Shown: positions 35,863 through 44,076 of the stretch, one piece after another
Numbering within the stretch: position 1 is the stretch's first letter
How the letters are laid out: the number at the start of each line of letters is the position of its first letter
The notes under the pieces: model-generated
What the model saw: the letters and a program-made list of their open reading frames with translations, nothing else
Database searches by the model: none
Told to the model about the DNA's origin: nothing
Program-made: the position numbers and the translations under genes
Assembly: GCA_927441425.1 (NCBI GenBank)
Contig: CAKMKG010000013.1
Location: forward strand, 124,001 to 188,000
DNA: 64,000 bases
Direction of reading: 5' to 3'
DNA from: an uncultured Bacillota bacterium
GTDB taxonomy: Bacteria; Bacillota; Clostridia; Peptostreptococcales; Anaerovoracaceae

Positions 35863-36791
35863 TGGCTTACAGTTTAAAAGAACAGGTTGAAAAGCCGGAA
35901 CGTTTAGCCGGCGGTCATCGTCTTTGTGCAGGCTGCGGTGCATCCGTTGCAGTGCGTGGCGTATTGCGGGCATTAAAACCCGAGGATAAGGCAGTCATCA
36001 CCAATGCTACAAGCTGCCTTGAGGTATCCTCATACCTGTATCCATATACGGCATGGCAGGATAGCTATATTCACAGCGCCTTTGAAAACGCCGGAGCGAC
36101 GGCAGGCGGGGTGGAGGCAGCTTACCGCGTGCTGAAGAAAAAGGGGAAAATCGATGATACCTTTAAGTTTATTGCCTTTGGCGGAGACGGGGGGACCTAT
36201 GATATCGGTCTTCAATCTCTTTCGGGAGCCATGGAGCGCGGACATGATATGGTCTATGTCTGCTACGATAATGAAGCTTACATGAATACCGGTATCCAAA
36301 GATCCTCTTCCACACCGAGATTCGCAGATGCGACCACAACACCGGCGGGAAGTGTGATCCCAGGAAAACCACAGAACAAAAAAGATCTTACGGCGATCAT
36401 AGCAGCACATAATATCCCTTATGTTGCCCAGACGACCTTTATCGGCAATTTTAAAGATATGCACGAAAAGGCGGAGAAGGCGATCTATACCAAGGGACCT
36501 GCTTTTCTTAATATCATGTCCCCTTGTCCGAGAGGCTGGAGATACGAAGCGGAGGATTTGGCAGAGATCTGCAAGCTTGCCGTTGATTCCTGCGTCTGGC
36601 CTCTGTTTGAAGTGGAATCAGGCATCTGGAAGCTTACATATGAGCCAAGAAAGAAACTCACGGTTGAGGAATATCTAAAAAAGCAGGGACGATTTAAGCA
36701 TATGTTCGAAGATGGAAATGACTGGATGATTGAAGCGGCCCAGAAATATGTGGATGAGAAATGGGAAACATTGCTGGCAAGATGTAAATAG
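35862..36791 (+). CDS. vorB: 2-oxoacid:ferredoxin oxidoreductase, beta subunit (thiamine diphosphate site)
   Basis: 309 residues of the thiamine-diphosphate-binding beta subunit: GHRLCAGCGASVAVRGV (cluster Cys), FGGDGGTYDIGLQSLSGAMER (GDG motif) and NEAYMNTGIQRSSSTP (Mg and diphosphate binding). Further Cys residues (CLEVSSYLYPY, CPRGW) complete the 4Fe-4S ligands. It is coupled to the alpha gene by a TAATG overlap. This is the last gene of the T-box operon, and a bidirectional hairpin terminator follows. Confidence 0.9.
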   Translation: MAYSLKEQVEKPERLAGGHRLCAGCGASVAVRGVLRALKPEDKAVITNATSCLEVSSYLYPYTAWQDSYIHSAFENAGATAGGVEAAYRVLKKKGKIDDTFKFIAFGGDGGTYDIGLQSLSGAMERGHDMVYVCYDNEAYMNTGIQRSSSTPRFADATTTPAGSVIPGKPQNKKDLTAIIAAHNIPYVAQTTFIGNFKDMHEKAEKAIYTKGPAFLNIMSPCPRGWRYEAEDLAEICKLAVDSCVWPLFEVESGIWKLTYEPRKKLTVEEYLKKQGRFKHMFEDGNDWMIEAAQKYVDEKWETLLARCK

Positions 36792-36830
36792 AAATGAAAT
36801 AGGCACTTCATAAGGTGCCTATTTTCATTT
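36792..36830. terminator. Terminator after the oxidoreductase operon
   Basis: AGGCAC with GTGCCT, extended by AAT/ATT and the flanking AAATGAAA/TTTTCATTT, forms a stem at the 3' end of the vor operon, with a T-rich right side. Confidence 0.8.
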
Positions 36831-36853
36831 CAGATCAAAAAGAAGAAAGAAAT

Positions 36854-36875
36854 GCGTCCACCTTAAGGTGGACGC
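36854..36875 (-). terminator. Terminator of the Cys-rich gene (perfect 22-bp palindrome)
   Basis: GCGTCCACCTT pairs with AAGGTGGACGC with no spacer. On the minus strand it is followed by a T-rich run (ATTTCTTTCTTCTTTTT), fitting a terminator for the Cys-rich small gene. Confidence 0.75.
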
Positions 36876-36892
36876 TGAATTTTAATATATGA

Positions 36893-37117
36893 TTAATCAC
36901 CGTTTGGAACAGGCCCCGGGCCAACCAGCAGACTTGTGAGAGGGCTTATGAAAACGCCTCCACAACAGTTAGGCCTGCAACAGTCGAATTTGTAGCAGGA
37001 TGATTTCTTGCAGCGGCGTGGTTCGCAGCAGGATACTTTCTTGCAACGGCGTGGTTCGCTGTGGAATGATTGACTGTAGCAAGGGTTTTCATAGTGTTCA
37101 CAGATGGGCTTACTCAT
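36893..37117 (-). CDS. Small cysteine-rich protein with a repeated CEPRRCKK unit
   Basis: 74 residues, 11 of them Cys (positions 6, 13, 25, 30, 31, 36, 41, 46, 47, 51, 52). The unit EPRRCKKxSC occurs twice back to back (about 21-30 and 32-41). The C-terminal 20 residues are Pro- and Gly-rich and free of Cys. A strong GGGAGGT ribosome site 8 bp before the ATG and a terminator behind it argue for a real gene. I do not recognise the family. Metal binding, a spore-coat component or a disulfide-linked surface protein are all possible. No signal peptide is visible. Confidence 0.7.
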   Translation of the reverse strand: MSKPICEHYENPCYSQSFHSEPRRCKKVSCCEPRRCKKSSCYKFDCCRPNCCGGVFISPLTSLLVGPGPVPNGD

Positions 37118-37283
37118 TGTAATTACCTCCCTTCAAGCAAGGTAAGTACGTTATATATTATGTGAAGAAGGAATTAGATGTGCACAAACGCAAAAAGTGG
37201 AATATTTTCTCAATTTTTTTGTTTTTCTGCCGATATAGGTATTAGAGTGTGGATTCGACTGTCGAACGTAAGGGGGAATTCCA

Positions 37284-38345
37284 TTGAGAATTGAAAGTTC
37301 AAACCTAAATCTCCAGGGGAGCAGCCATATCGCTGCGGCTACGAATATTGAGGAAAGCTTAAACATCTGGACAGGGCAGGGCGCCGGAAACACAGGCATG
37401 GCCGTGGATGTCCAGGAGTTTACGCAACATGCAATCAAGATAAGCGCCTCTATGACCTCTTCAGTTTCTGAAACGGTGGATGCATCTGAAGATGATCCAA
37501 TCACCAGCAAAGAGGAATTAAAAATTAGAATGATTGAAGAGTTCCTTTCTCGTTTAATGGGGAAAAAAGTCAAACTTCATGTGCCGAAAATCAAGCAGAT
37601 ATCAGGAGGATATGACAGCAGCGGGCAAGCGCTGGACAGCTTGAAGTTGGTTTCCTTTTCAGGAGGTATGCAAAGCAGCCCAGGCTTCGGCCTAATCTAT
37701 AATCGCAGTGAAACGCAAATCGAAAGAAGCAGGGTTTCCTTTGCGGCGGAAGGTCTGGTTAAGACCGCCGACGGAAGGGAGATTAACTTGAAGCTAAGCT
37801 TTAACATTGACCAGGAGATTGTACGGCAGAGCAGTTTTCAACTGAGAGCCGGCGATGCACTAAAGGATCCTCTCGTAATTAGTTTTGGCGGAGGTGTAGC
37901 TTCTTTCTCAGACACTACCATGTCCTTTGACATCGATTTTGACGGAGATCAGGACTCCATCCAGATGCTGAACGCCAACAGTGGTTATCTGGTGCTGGAC
38001 AAGAACAATAACGGATTGGTGGATGACGGTAGAGAACTCTTTGGTCCGCAGACGGACCATGGTTATGGAGAACTGGCCCAATATGACGAGGACACAAACG
38101 GCTGGATCGATGAAAATGATTCAGTATTCAATCATTTGAAAATTTGGTATCATGACGCAGAGGGCAGCAGCCGACTGGTGGCACTGACGGACAAGAATAT
38201 TGGAGCGATTTATCTGGGCAGTGTTGACACCCAGATGAATATGTACAGCTCGTCCGGAATGGCAGGAGCCTTGCGGGAGTCCGGTCTTGTACTTCTAGAA
38301 AACGGAGAAAGCCGTATCATGCAGGAGCTCGATGTAAGGATTTAA
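37284..38345 (+). CDS. EF-hand-like calcium-binding protein of unknown role
   Basis: 353 residues starting MRIESSNLNLQGSSHIAAAT. The first 160 residues are low in Cys and rich in Ser and Gly. The second half carries several Asp-rich loops of EF-hand type: FDIDFDGDQDSIQML, VLDKNNNGLVDDGRELFG and YDEDTNGWIDENDSVFNH. This pattern is seen in conserved bacterial proteins of unknown function whose members begin with the same Ser-rich lead. No signal peptide is present. The start is the TTG at 37284, 7 bp after AAGGGGGAA. Calcium binding is inferred from the loops; no partner is obvious. Confidence 0.7.
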   Translation: MRIESSNLNLQGSSHIAAATNIEESLNIWTGQGAGNTGMAVDVQEFTQHAIKISASMTSSVSETVDASEDDPITSKEELKIRMIEEFLSRLMGKKVKLHVPKIKQISGGYDSSGQALDSLKLVSFSGGMQSSPGFGLIYNRSETQIERSRVSFAAEGLVKTADGREINLKLSFNIDQEIVRQSSFQLRAGDALKDPLVISFGGGVASFSDTTMSFDIDFDGDQDSIQMLNANSGYLVLDKNNNGLVDDGRELFGPQTDHGYGELAQYDEDTNGWIDENDSVFNHLKIWYHDAEGSSRLVALTDKNIGAIYLGSVDTQMNMYSSSGMAGALRESGLVLLENGESRIMQELDVRI

Positions 38346-38367
38346 CGGGATTTGTATCGTTAAGGTA

Positions 38368-38396
38368 TTTACATCTCATTTTTCCTATGCTATGAT
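38368..38396 (+). promoter_or_regulatory. Promoter of the aromatic leader / aroF unit
   Basis: TTTACA (38368-38373), a 17-bp spacer and TATGAT (38391-38396) start transcription about 25 bp before the leader peptide ATG. Confidence 0.7.
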
Positions 38397-38428
38397 AAGA
38401 GGAAATTAAGAACAATTAGGAGATTATC

Positions 38429-38545
38429 ATGGTTAAGCCAGTATTTGCAGCTGAATACGCTTACGGTAGCTTTACTTCCTACTATTACTGGGGAGGCAAG
38501 GCTTGTTTGAGTTTCACCGCAAAAAGGCGCCAATGCTGTTCTTAA
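38429..38545 (+). CDS. Aromatic-rich leader peptide upstream of aroF
   Basis: A 38-codon frame after TTAGGAG encodes MVKPVFAAEYAYGSFTSYYY, then W and GGKACLSFTAKRRQCCS. Aromatic residues are Phe6, Tyr10, Tyr12, Phe15, a YYYW cluster at 18-21 and Phe29, about a quarter of the peptide. It lies between a sigma-A promoter and a terminator hairpin, and the next gene is DAHP synthase, the first enzyme of aromatic amino acid synthesis. This is the layout of ribosome-stalling attenuation, like trpL and pheL. Stalling at Tyr or Trp codons would let transcription continue into aroF. Confidence 0.75.
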   Translation: MVKPVFAAEYAYGSFTSYYYWGGKACLSFTAKRRQCCS

Positions 38546-38570
38546 TCAGAAGAAACAGGATATGAATAGG

Positions 38571-38603
38571 CTCCGCAGTGGAATTCACTGTGGAGTTTTT
38601 TTA
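38571..38603 (+). terminator. Attenuator before the DAHP synthase gene
   Basis: CTCCGCAGTG pairs with CACTGTGGAG (10 bp, one G-T pair) around GAATT and is followed by TTTTTTTATT. It lies 25 bp after the leader peptide stop. The alternative antiterminator pairing could not be fixed with confidence by eye. Confidence 0.8.
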
Positions 38604-38606
38604 TTG

Positions 38607-38629
38607 AATAGGAAATATCTTTTCCTATT
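38607..38629. repeat. Palindrome of the AATAGGAAATATC type, copy 2
   Basis: AATAGGAAA and TTTCCTATT flank TATCT, just after the attenuator. It shares its left 13 nt with the palindrome at 5087-5116. The function is unknown. Confidence 0.5.
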
Positions 38630-38704
38630 AGATAAAATGGGCATTATTAAATTAAGAAATATCAAAATAAATCGTATAGAAAGATAAAATAGGAGGGATA
38701 AAGA

Positions 38705-39718
38705 ATGATCGTCGTATTAAAGGATAACCCGAACCAGAAACAGCTGGATAATCTGATCCAATGGTTGAAAAGCCTGCAGCTTGAAATTAATTACTCCCAG
38801 GGGAAAAACACCACAATTTTAGGTCTGATTGGAGATACCTCAACGGTTGATATCGATTTGATCGCCGCACTGGATATCGTGGCAGATGTCAAACGGATTA
38901 CGGAACCATATAAGAATGTGAACCGAAAATTCCATCCGGAGGATACTGTGGTGGATGTGAGCGGAGTAAAAATCGGAGGGGGAAATTTTCAGATCATAGC
39001 GGGTCCCTGCTCTGTAGAATCCTTGGAGCAGATTGTTTCTGTTGCTGAGAGTGTGAAAGCGTCCGGCGCCGGAATGCTCAGGGGGGGCGCATTTAAGCCA
39101 AGAACATCACCGTATGCCTTTCAGGGAATGCGTGACAAGGGCATTGCACTTCTGCTGGAAGCAAAGAAGGTCTCGGGGCTGCCGATTGTATCGGAAATCA
39201 TGGATCTTTCCCAGCTCTCCCTTTTTGAAGAGGTAGATTTGATTCAGGTAGGTGCCCGGAATATGCAGAACTTTGAGCTGCTGAAGGAGCTGGGAAAGAT
39301 TAGGAAGCCGATCCTCCTAAAGCGGGGGCTTTCCAGCACACTGCAGGAGCTGCTCATGAGTGCAGAATATATCCTGGCAGGCGGCAACGGTCAGGTCATT
39401 CTCTGCGAACGAGGAATCAGAACATTTGAAACATCAACAAGAAATACGCTGGATCTGTCAGCGATTCCGTTGCTGAAGTCTATGTCCCACCTGCCGGTAA
39501 TCGTAGATCCAAGCCATGCGACAGGGCTGTCAAAGCTGGTAAAACCTATGGCCTTGGGAGCTGCAGCTGTCGGCGCTGACGGGCTTCTTATCGAGGTTCA
39601 TAATGACCCGGTGCATGCTCTTTGCGACGGCCAGCAGTCGCTGACACCGGAAGCCTTTGACGAATTGGCGGAATGTATCAGACAAATTATGCCTTTCGCG
39701 TACAAGGCAAACCATTGA
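38705..39718 (+). CDS. aroF: 3-deoxy-7-phosphoheptulonate synthase (DAHP synthase, AroF-type)
   Basis: 337 residues of the AroA-I-beta type: an N-terminal ferredoxin-like regulatory domain (1-70) followed by the barrel with IIAGPCSVESLEQI, GGAFKPRTSPYAFQG (the PEP/E4P site), VGARNMQNFELLKE and IVDPSHATG. It condenses phosphoenolpyruvate and erythrose 4-phosphate in the first step of the shikimate pathway. The upstream leader peptide and attenuator suggest control by aromatic aminoacyl-tRNA supply. Prephenate dehydrogenase follows by 29 bp. Confidence 0.94.
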   Translation: MIVVLKDNPNQKQLDNLIQWLKSLQLEINYSQGKNTTILGLIGDTSTVDIDLIAALDIVADVKRITEPYKNVNRKFHPEDTVVDVSGVKIGGGNFQIIAGPCSVESLEQIVSVAESVKASGAGMLRGGAFKPRTSPYAFQGMRDKGIALLLEAKKVSGLPIVSEIMDLSQLSLFEEVDLIQVGARNMQNFELLKELGKIRKPILLKRGLSSTLQELLMSAEYILAGGNGQVILCERGIRTFETSTRNTLDLSAIPLLKSMSHLPVIVDPSHATGLSKLVKPMALGAAAVGADGLLIEVHNDPVHALCDGQQSLTPEAFDELAECIRQIMPFAYKANH

Positions 39719-39747
39719 AAAGAGCGTAAAGAAAGAAGGAAGCTATT

Positions 39748-40581
39748 ATGAAAATTGGAATTGTGGGGCTTGGTCTGATCGGCGGCTCTATCGCCAAAGC
39801 AATCAAGCAAAATACAGAGCATGAGGTATTCGGAACTGATCTGCAGGAATCGGTCATTTTGAAAGCCAAACTTTTAGATGCCATTGACGGGAAACTGGAA
39901 GAGGAGATGATCGGTACATGTGATACGATCATTCTGGCCCTCTATCCGGGGGATACTGTGGACTTTGTGAAAGCCCATCGGGATGGGTTTAAAAAAGGCG
40001 CCGTTGTGATCGATTGCTGCGGTGTCAAGGAAGCGGTCTGCTCGGAAATATACCCCATCGCTGCGGAGGGAGGGTTTTCTTATGTGGGAGGACACCCCAT
40101 GGCAGGAATCGAATTTTCTGGCTTTGAGCATTCTCAGAAATCCTTGTTCAAACACGCATCAATGGTCCTAACGCCGCAGGCGGATCGGACGATTCAGGAA
40201 ATGGATCAATTGAAAAAATTTTGGGTTTCCCTGGGCTTCAGCCATGTTCAGCTATCCACTCCGGAAGAGCATGATCGTATCATCGCTTTTACTTCCCAGC
40301 TTGCCCATGTCGTGTCCAGCGCCTATGTAAAAAGTCCTACTTCCCTCAAGCATAAAGGCTTTTCTGCAGGCAGCTACAAGGATTTGAGCAGGGTTGCCAA
40401 GCTCAATGAAACCATGTGGACAGAGCTTTTTCTATTGAATCGGGAAAATCTGGTGACAGAAATAGATGGCATGATCGACCGGCTGGAGCAATTTCGGGAT
40501 GCAATCAAAGATGGTAAAGAAAAAGACCTATGGGAACTGCTCCACGAGGGAACAGAACGCAAGGTCTTGGTTGACGGTTAA
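39748..40581 (+). CDS. tyrA: Prephenate dehydrogenase
   Basis: 277 residues with the NAD-binding IGIVGLGLIGGSIAKAI at the start, then VVIDCCGVKEAVCSEI and YVGGHPMAGIEFSGFEH (substrate site of the family). It converts prephenate to 4-hydroxyphenylpyruvate on the tyrosine branch. It is probably co-transcribed with aroF and therefore under the same aromatic leader. No C-terminal ACT domain is present. Confidence 0.9.
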   Translation: MKIGIVGLGLIGGSIAKAIKQNTEHEVFGTDLQESVILKAKLLDAIDGKLEEEMIGTCDTIILALYPGDTVDFVKAHRDGFKKGAVVIDCCGVKEAVCSEIYPIAAEGGFSYVGGHPMAGIEFSGFEHSQKSLFKHASMVLTPQADRTIQEMDQLKKFWVSLGFSHVQLSTPEEHDRIIAFTSQLAHVVSSAYVKSPTSLKHKGFSAGSYKDLSRVAKLNETMWTELFLLNRENLVTEIDGMIDRLEQFRDAIKDGKEKDLWELLHEGTERKVLVDG

Positions 40582-40608
40582 ATTAAAAAATGAAACGGAA
40601 TAGAGGCG

Positions 40609-41073
40609 TTAATTCTCGGGATTGCAGCTGCACTTTAATTTGTCTCTTCGCCGTTTTACTTCTTCATAGAGATTTTTTTCCTCCTCAGTTTCAAGCTGCA
40701 GTTGAGGCAGCGCGCGCGGTTTTCCTGCCTTGTCAAGGGCTACCATGGTGAAGTAGGAGGATAGAGCCCGCTTTGGCTCAGAATCGGATTCAAGGTCTTC
40801 CACATCTACGTTGACGATGACCTCCATGGAGGTTCTGCCAACATAAGCGATGGTTGCCGTTAAAGTGACCAAAGCCCCTACAAAAATGGGCAAATGAAAC
40901 TGAAGCTCGTCTACACGAGCGGTAACAACATTGCACCGTGCATACTTCTTTGCTACAGCTCCGGCTGCAGTATCCATCAATTTCATGATCTCGCCCCCAT
41001 GCACATTTCCTGCCACATTGGCCTGACTGGGGAGCATAACCTGACTCATGATCAGTTTCGTTCTTTTGTCCAT
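40609..41073 (-). CDS. Acyl-CoA thioesterase, hotdog fold
   Basis: About 154 residues from the ATG at 41073, 5 bp after GAGGTGG. A longer frame from 41109 lacks a ribosome site. It has the hotdog-fold signature GNVHGGEIMKLMDTAAGAVA and VNVDVEDLESD. This is the acyl-CoA thioester hydrolase group (YciA/Acot-like). It converges with tyrA. Confidence 0.85.
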   Translation of the reverse strand: MDKRTKLIMSQVMLPSQANVAGNVHGGEIMKLMDTAAGAVAKKYARCNVVTARVDELQFHLPIFVGALVTLTATIAYVGRTSMEVIVNVDVEDLESDSEPKRALSSYFTMVALDKAGKPRALPQLQLETEEEKNLYEEVKRRRDKLKCSCNPEN

Positions 41074-41118
41074 TCTTCCACCTCTCTCTATACTGTTATC
41101 ATATCGCAAAATCAGTTA

Positions 41119-42018
41119 TTAGTAAACAGTTTTTCCCAGGAAGGCCAGAATCAGCTCACAAGCAAGGATTCCGGTTCGATTCCGCTCGTCTAGAATCGGA
41201 TTGATCTCGACCATATCAAGGGCAATCAGCTTTCCGGATTCAGCAACCAGCTCCGCTGCAAGAAAAGCTTCTCTAACGGTCAGGCCACTATGAACCGGGG
41301 TTCCGACACCCGGTGCTTCCTGCGGTGTGATCGCATCTACATCAAAGCTGACGTGAATTCCGTCGGTTCCGCTTCCTGCAACTTCGATGGCGCGTTTCAT
41401 GACCTCTGTCATTCCCAGTCGGTCCACATCGTGGATTGAAAAAACATGAACACCGGATTCAGACATTCTCTTTCTCTCATCAGGATCGATATCTCTTCCA
41501 CCTACCACTGCGACATGGTTTGGATCAACATATTTGATTTTTTCGGAGAAGGCTACCATTTTATCCGGTCCAAAGCCAGTTACAGCAGAAAGGGGCATTC
41601 CATGCATGTTTCCGCTGTGGGAAGTCTCGTCGCTGTTAAAATCGCCGTGGGCATCCACCCAGATAATGCCGATGTTGTTATAGTGTCTTCTGGTGGCGGC
41701 AATACTTCCTGCCGCCACGCAGTGATCGCCACCTAATATAACGGGGAACGCACCGTGATGCAATGAATCGGTCACCTTTTCAAAGAGACGCTTATTTGCC
41801 TCAAAGATCGGCTTAAAGTTTTTCATTTTTGGATTTTCCGTTTCCGGTTCCCCAGCGACGATATCCCCCATATCCACAGCGGAAAAACCTAGCTCTGCAA
41901 GCTTCTCCATCAATCCGGTATAACGGATTGCCAATGGTCCCATATTGACACCTCGCTTTGAGGCACCTAAGTCCATCTGTATTCCGATCACATGAATGGT
42001 ATCCTTGCTTTTATCCAT
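41119..42018 (-). CDS. rocF: Arginase
   Basis: 299 residues of the arginase/agmatinase family with manganese-binding motifs GGDHCVAAGS, WVDAHGDFN and SFDVDAITPQEAPGVGTP. The normal length and the ending ELILAFLGKTVY support arginase, which splits arginine to ornithine and urea, over agmatinase. The neighbours are unrelated genes. An anaerobe using arginine for nitrogen or energy would be consistent. Confidence 0.9.
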   Translation of the reverse strand: MDKSKDTIHVIGIQMDLGASKRGVNMGPLAIRYTGLMEKLAELGFSAVDMGDIVAGEPETENPKMKNFKPIFEANKRLFEKVTDSLHHGAFPVILGGDHCVAAGSIAATRRHYNNIGIIWVDAHGDFNSDETSHSGNMHGMPLSAVTGFGPDKMVAFSEKIKYVDPNHVAVVGGRDIDPDERKRMSESGVHVFSIHDVDRLGMTEVMKRAIEVAGSGTDGIHVSFDVDAITPQEAPGVGTPVHSGLTVREAFLAAELVAESGKLIALDMVEINPILDERNRTGILACELILAFLGKTVY

Positions 42019-42190
42019 TTCGTACTCCTTATATAATTTTTAAATTCATCTTATACAATTAAAATATCAAAGTCAATCAGCAGTTCGTTGATGCATAATC
42101 ATGCAATCTTATTTTACCTCTTTTCTCAGAATATATTTTTGAAATCGTATGATCCTACATCCATTTAGAGAATAATCTTTAGAAGATGAT

Positions 42191-42218
42191 TTGATTTGGA
42201 AAGAATATTCGATATAAT
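42191..42218 (+). promoter_or_regulatory. Promoter of the PfkB kinase gene
   Basis: TTGATT (42191-42196), a 16-bp spacer and TATAAT (42213-42218) lie about 55 bp before the kinase ATG. Confidence 0.65.
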
Positions 42219-42274
42219 AGAAAAAGAACAGACTTGATGCAGGTATAATTATACTTTCTGGAGGAGAAAAAAAT

Positions 42275-43300
42275 ATGGATCGTTTTGACGTAGTATGTAT
42301 CGGCGTTGTGCTCATGGACTTACCGCTGGGGCCACTGGATAAAGGGATTTTCAATAAGGAAACCACAATGGTTCCGAGGATCAGTCTGACCACAGGTGGA
42401 GATGCCTTCAATGAAGCGGTTATACTGGCGAGGCTTGGAAAAAAAACGGCGCTGATGGGTCATATCGGTATGGATTTGCTGGGAGACCTCGTTGTCAAGA
42501 GATGCGAAGAGGAAGGTGTGGACTGCAGCAGGCTGGAAAGAGATCCTCAAATAGATACTAGGATCAATGTTGTCATTGTCGGGAAGGACGGCCAAAGGCA
42601 TTTTGTAAAAACACAGAATGCCGGCGCCAGAAGCCTTCGTGGGGATGAAATCGATTATGGATTGATCAAAAAAGCAGCAGCGGTTTCCCTTGCCAGCATC
42701 TTTTGTAGCAAGCTTAGGGATCCTGAAACCATCTTAAAAATACTGAAAGCCGCCAGAGCGAGCAAGGTGATCACTTTTGCTGATATGGTTCCCATGACAG
42801 GCGGAGAGACAATCAATGATATCGCAGAAGCATTGACGTATTTGGACTTTTTCCTGCCCAACCGGGAGGAAGCAGCCATGCTGACAGGGTTGCAGGATCC
42901 GGATGAAATGGCGGACTATTTGCTACAATACGGTATAAAAAACATCATCATCAAGCTGGGGAGGGAAGGCTGTCTGATAAAAAACAGTCAGGAACGATAT
43001 TGGATTCCGGCTTTTCCTGAAGAGGTGGTGGACACGACAGGTGCAGGCGATAACTTCGCAGCCGGTTTCATAACTGCCCTGCTGGATGGGATGGGGCTGG
43101 AAGCCTGTGGAACCTTTGCCAATGCTGTGGCGGCAGCATCCATAAAATCGGTGGGAGCGGTGGATGGAGTAAAAAACAAATCACAGATCGAAGCCTATCT
43201 GGATAAAAATAAAGGTTGGATAAAGCATATCGATTTTAGAAAAGGGAATGATAAGTCCGAGGTGATCATAGATGAAGAAAAAGAATCAAGGAAACAGTAG
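42275..43300 (+). CDS. PfkB-family carbohydrate kinase
   Basis: 341 residues of the ribokinase/PfkB family: the N-terminal GGDAFNEAVILARLGKKTAL, the middle NREEAAMLTGLQDPDEMADY and the ATP-site signature VVDTTGAGDNFAAGFITALL. The sugar (2-keto-3-deoxygluconate, fructose, ribose or nucleoside) cannot be decided. It starts after CTGGAGGAG. The 3' end overlaps the start of the small basic gene by 29 bp. Confidence 0.87.
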   Translation: MDRFDVVCIGVVLMDLPLGPLDKGIFNKETTMVPRISLTTGGDAFNEAVILARLGKKTALMGHIGMDLLGDLVVKRCEEEGVDCSRLERDPQIDTRINVVIVGKDGQRHFVKTQNAGARSLRGDEIDYGLIKKAAAVSLASIFCSKLRDPETILKILKAARASKVITFADMVPMTGGETINDIAEALTYLDFFLPNREEAAMLTGLQDPDEMADYLLQYGIKNIIIKLGREGCLIKNSQERYWIPAFPEEVVDTTGAGDNFAAGFITALLDGMGLEACGTFANAVAAASIKSVGAVDGVKNKSQIEAYLDKNKGWIKHIDFRKGNDKSEVIIDEEKESRKQ

Positions 43301-43415
43301 AAAAGCGGCCGAGGAAGTGAAAGACGGCGATGTTCCGAAAACATTCGAGAAACAGAATCTCGGACATAATGCAAAGAAAGAAGGCTTGGGACCGAATACG
43401 AACAGACAGAGGTAA
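43272..43415 (+). CDS. Small basic 47-residue protein
   Basis: A 47-codon frame starting after TCCGAGGTG, overlapping the end of the PfkB gene in another frame. It encodes a Lys- and Asn-rich protein (KKKNQGNSRKAAEEVKDGDV, then KKEGLGPNTNRQR at the end). It has the composition and size of small acid-soluble spore-like proteins but no match I can name. A bidirectional hairpin terminator follows 21 bp later, which supports a transcribed 3' end. Confidence 0.55.
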   Translation: MKKKNQGNSRKAAEEVKDGDVPKTFEKQNLGHNAKKEGLGPNTNRQR

Positions 43416-43436
43416 CAGCATAACGGAGACAATCAG

Positions 43437-43463
43437 AAAAGCCTCGCTTGATGCGAGGCTTTC
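43437..43463. terminator. Bidirectional terminator
   Basis: AAAGCCTCGC pairs with GCGAGGCTTT around TTGAT, between the convergent small basic gene and the YmaF-type gene. Confidence 0.82.
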
Positions 43464-43467
43464 TATA

Positions 43468-44076
43468 TCACTTGCCAATTGGATCTTCTATTAGCGTAGC
43501 GACTCTAAAATCGTGCTTGTGGCCTGCATCAAAAGATGTTTGAGATGCCAGGAAATGAACATGCCTGTCGCCAACAGGAATCGCACCACCTGTTTTTCCG
43601 CAGAACGTATGATAGTGCCCTTCGTAGAAATCGGTTCGGAACCTTATTTCATGATAGTGGTCTTTGCAACCGAACGGAATTGCTTCTCCGGATACCTTTG
43701 CAAAGCGATGATTGTGGCCTTCCTGTTTTGGACAATGCTTGCAAGGATCCTTTTTATCATGTTTCTCTTGTTTGCATTTATCATAATAAGGATCCCTTTC
43801 GTCTTCGTCATCATAATATGGGTCCTTTTGGTCTTCGTCTTCGTCATAGTCATAGCAGGGACGCTTTTTTGCATCGTCATCGTTATAGTCATTGTCATAA
43901 TCATAACACGGATTCTTTTTGGGTTTGTCATAATCATAGCAAGGATCCTTTTTATATTCATCACGGCAAGGTCCTATTTTGACTTCGGTTACTTCGACAC
44001 TGCCTTGGATTTCATGGACATGACGCTGCTGTTTCGGACGTGGAGGAATGACGCTGTTGATTTCATTTTTAGACAT
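43468..44076 (-). CDS. YmaF-family protein with Asp/Tyr-rich repeats
   Basis: 202 residues. The N-terminus has HVHEIQGSVEVTEVKIG; the middle (about 42-110) is built of acidic repeats with CYDYD and PYYDD units; the C-terminal 80 residues are His-rich with HNHRFAKVSGEAIPFG, GHYHTFCGKTGGAIPVGDRH and FDAGHKHDF. The His-x-His pattern at both ends marks the YmaF domain, of unknown function. The charged repeats make overlapping frames on the other strand look open, and these are shadows. A surface or spore role is possible. The ATG follows AAAGGAGTA. Confidence 0.75.
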   Translation of the reverse strand: MSKNEINSVIPPRPKQQRHVHEIQGSVEVTEVKIGPCRDEYKKDPCYDYDKPKKNPCYDYDNDYNDDDAKKRPCYDYDEDEDQKDPYYDDEDERDPYYDKCKQEKHDKKDPCKHCPKQEGHNHRFAKVSGEAIPFGCKDHYHEIRFRTDFYEGHYHTFCGKTGGAIPVGDRHVHFLASQTSFDAGHKHDFRVATLIEDPIGK

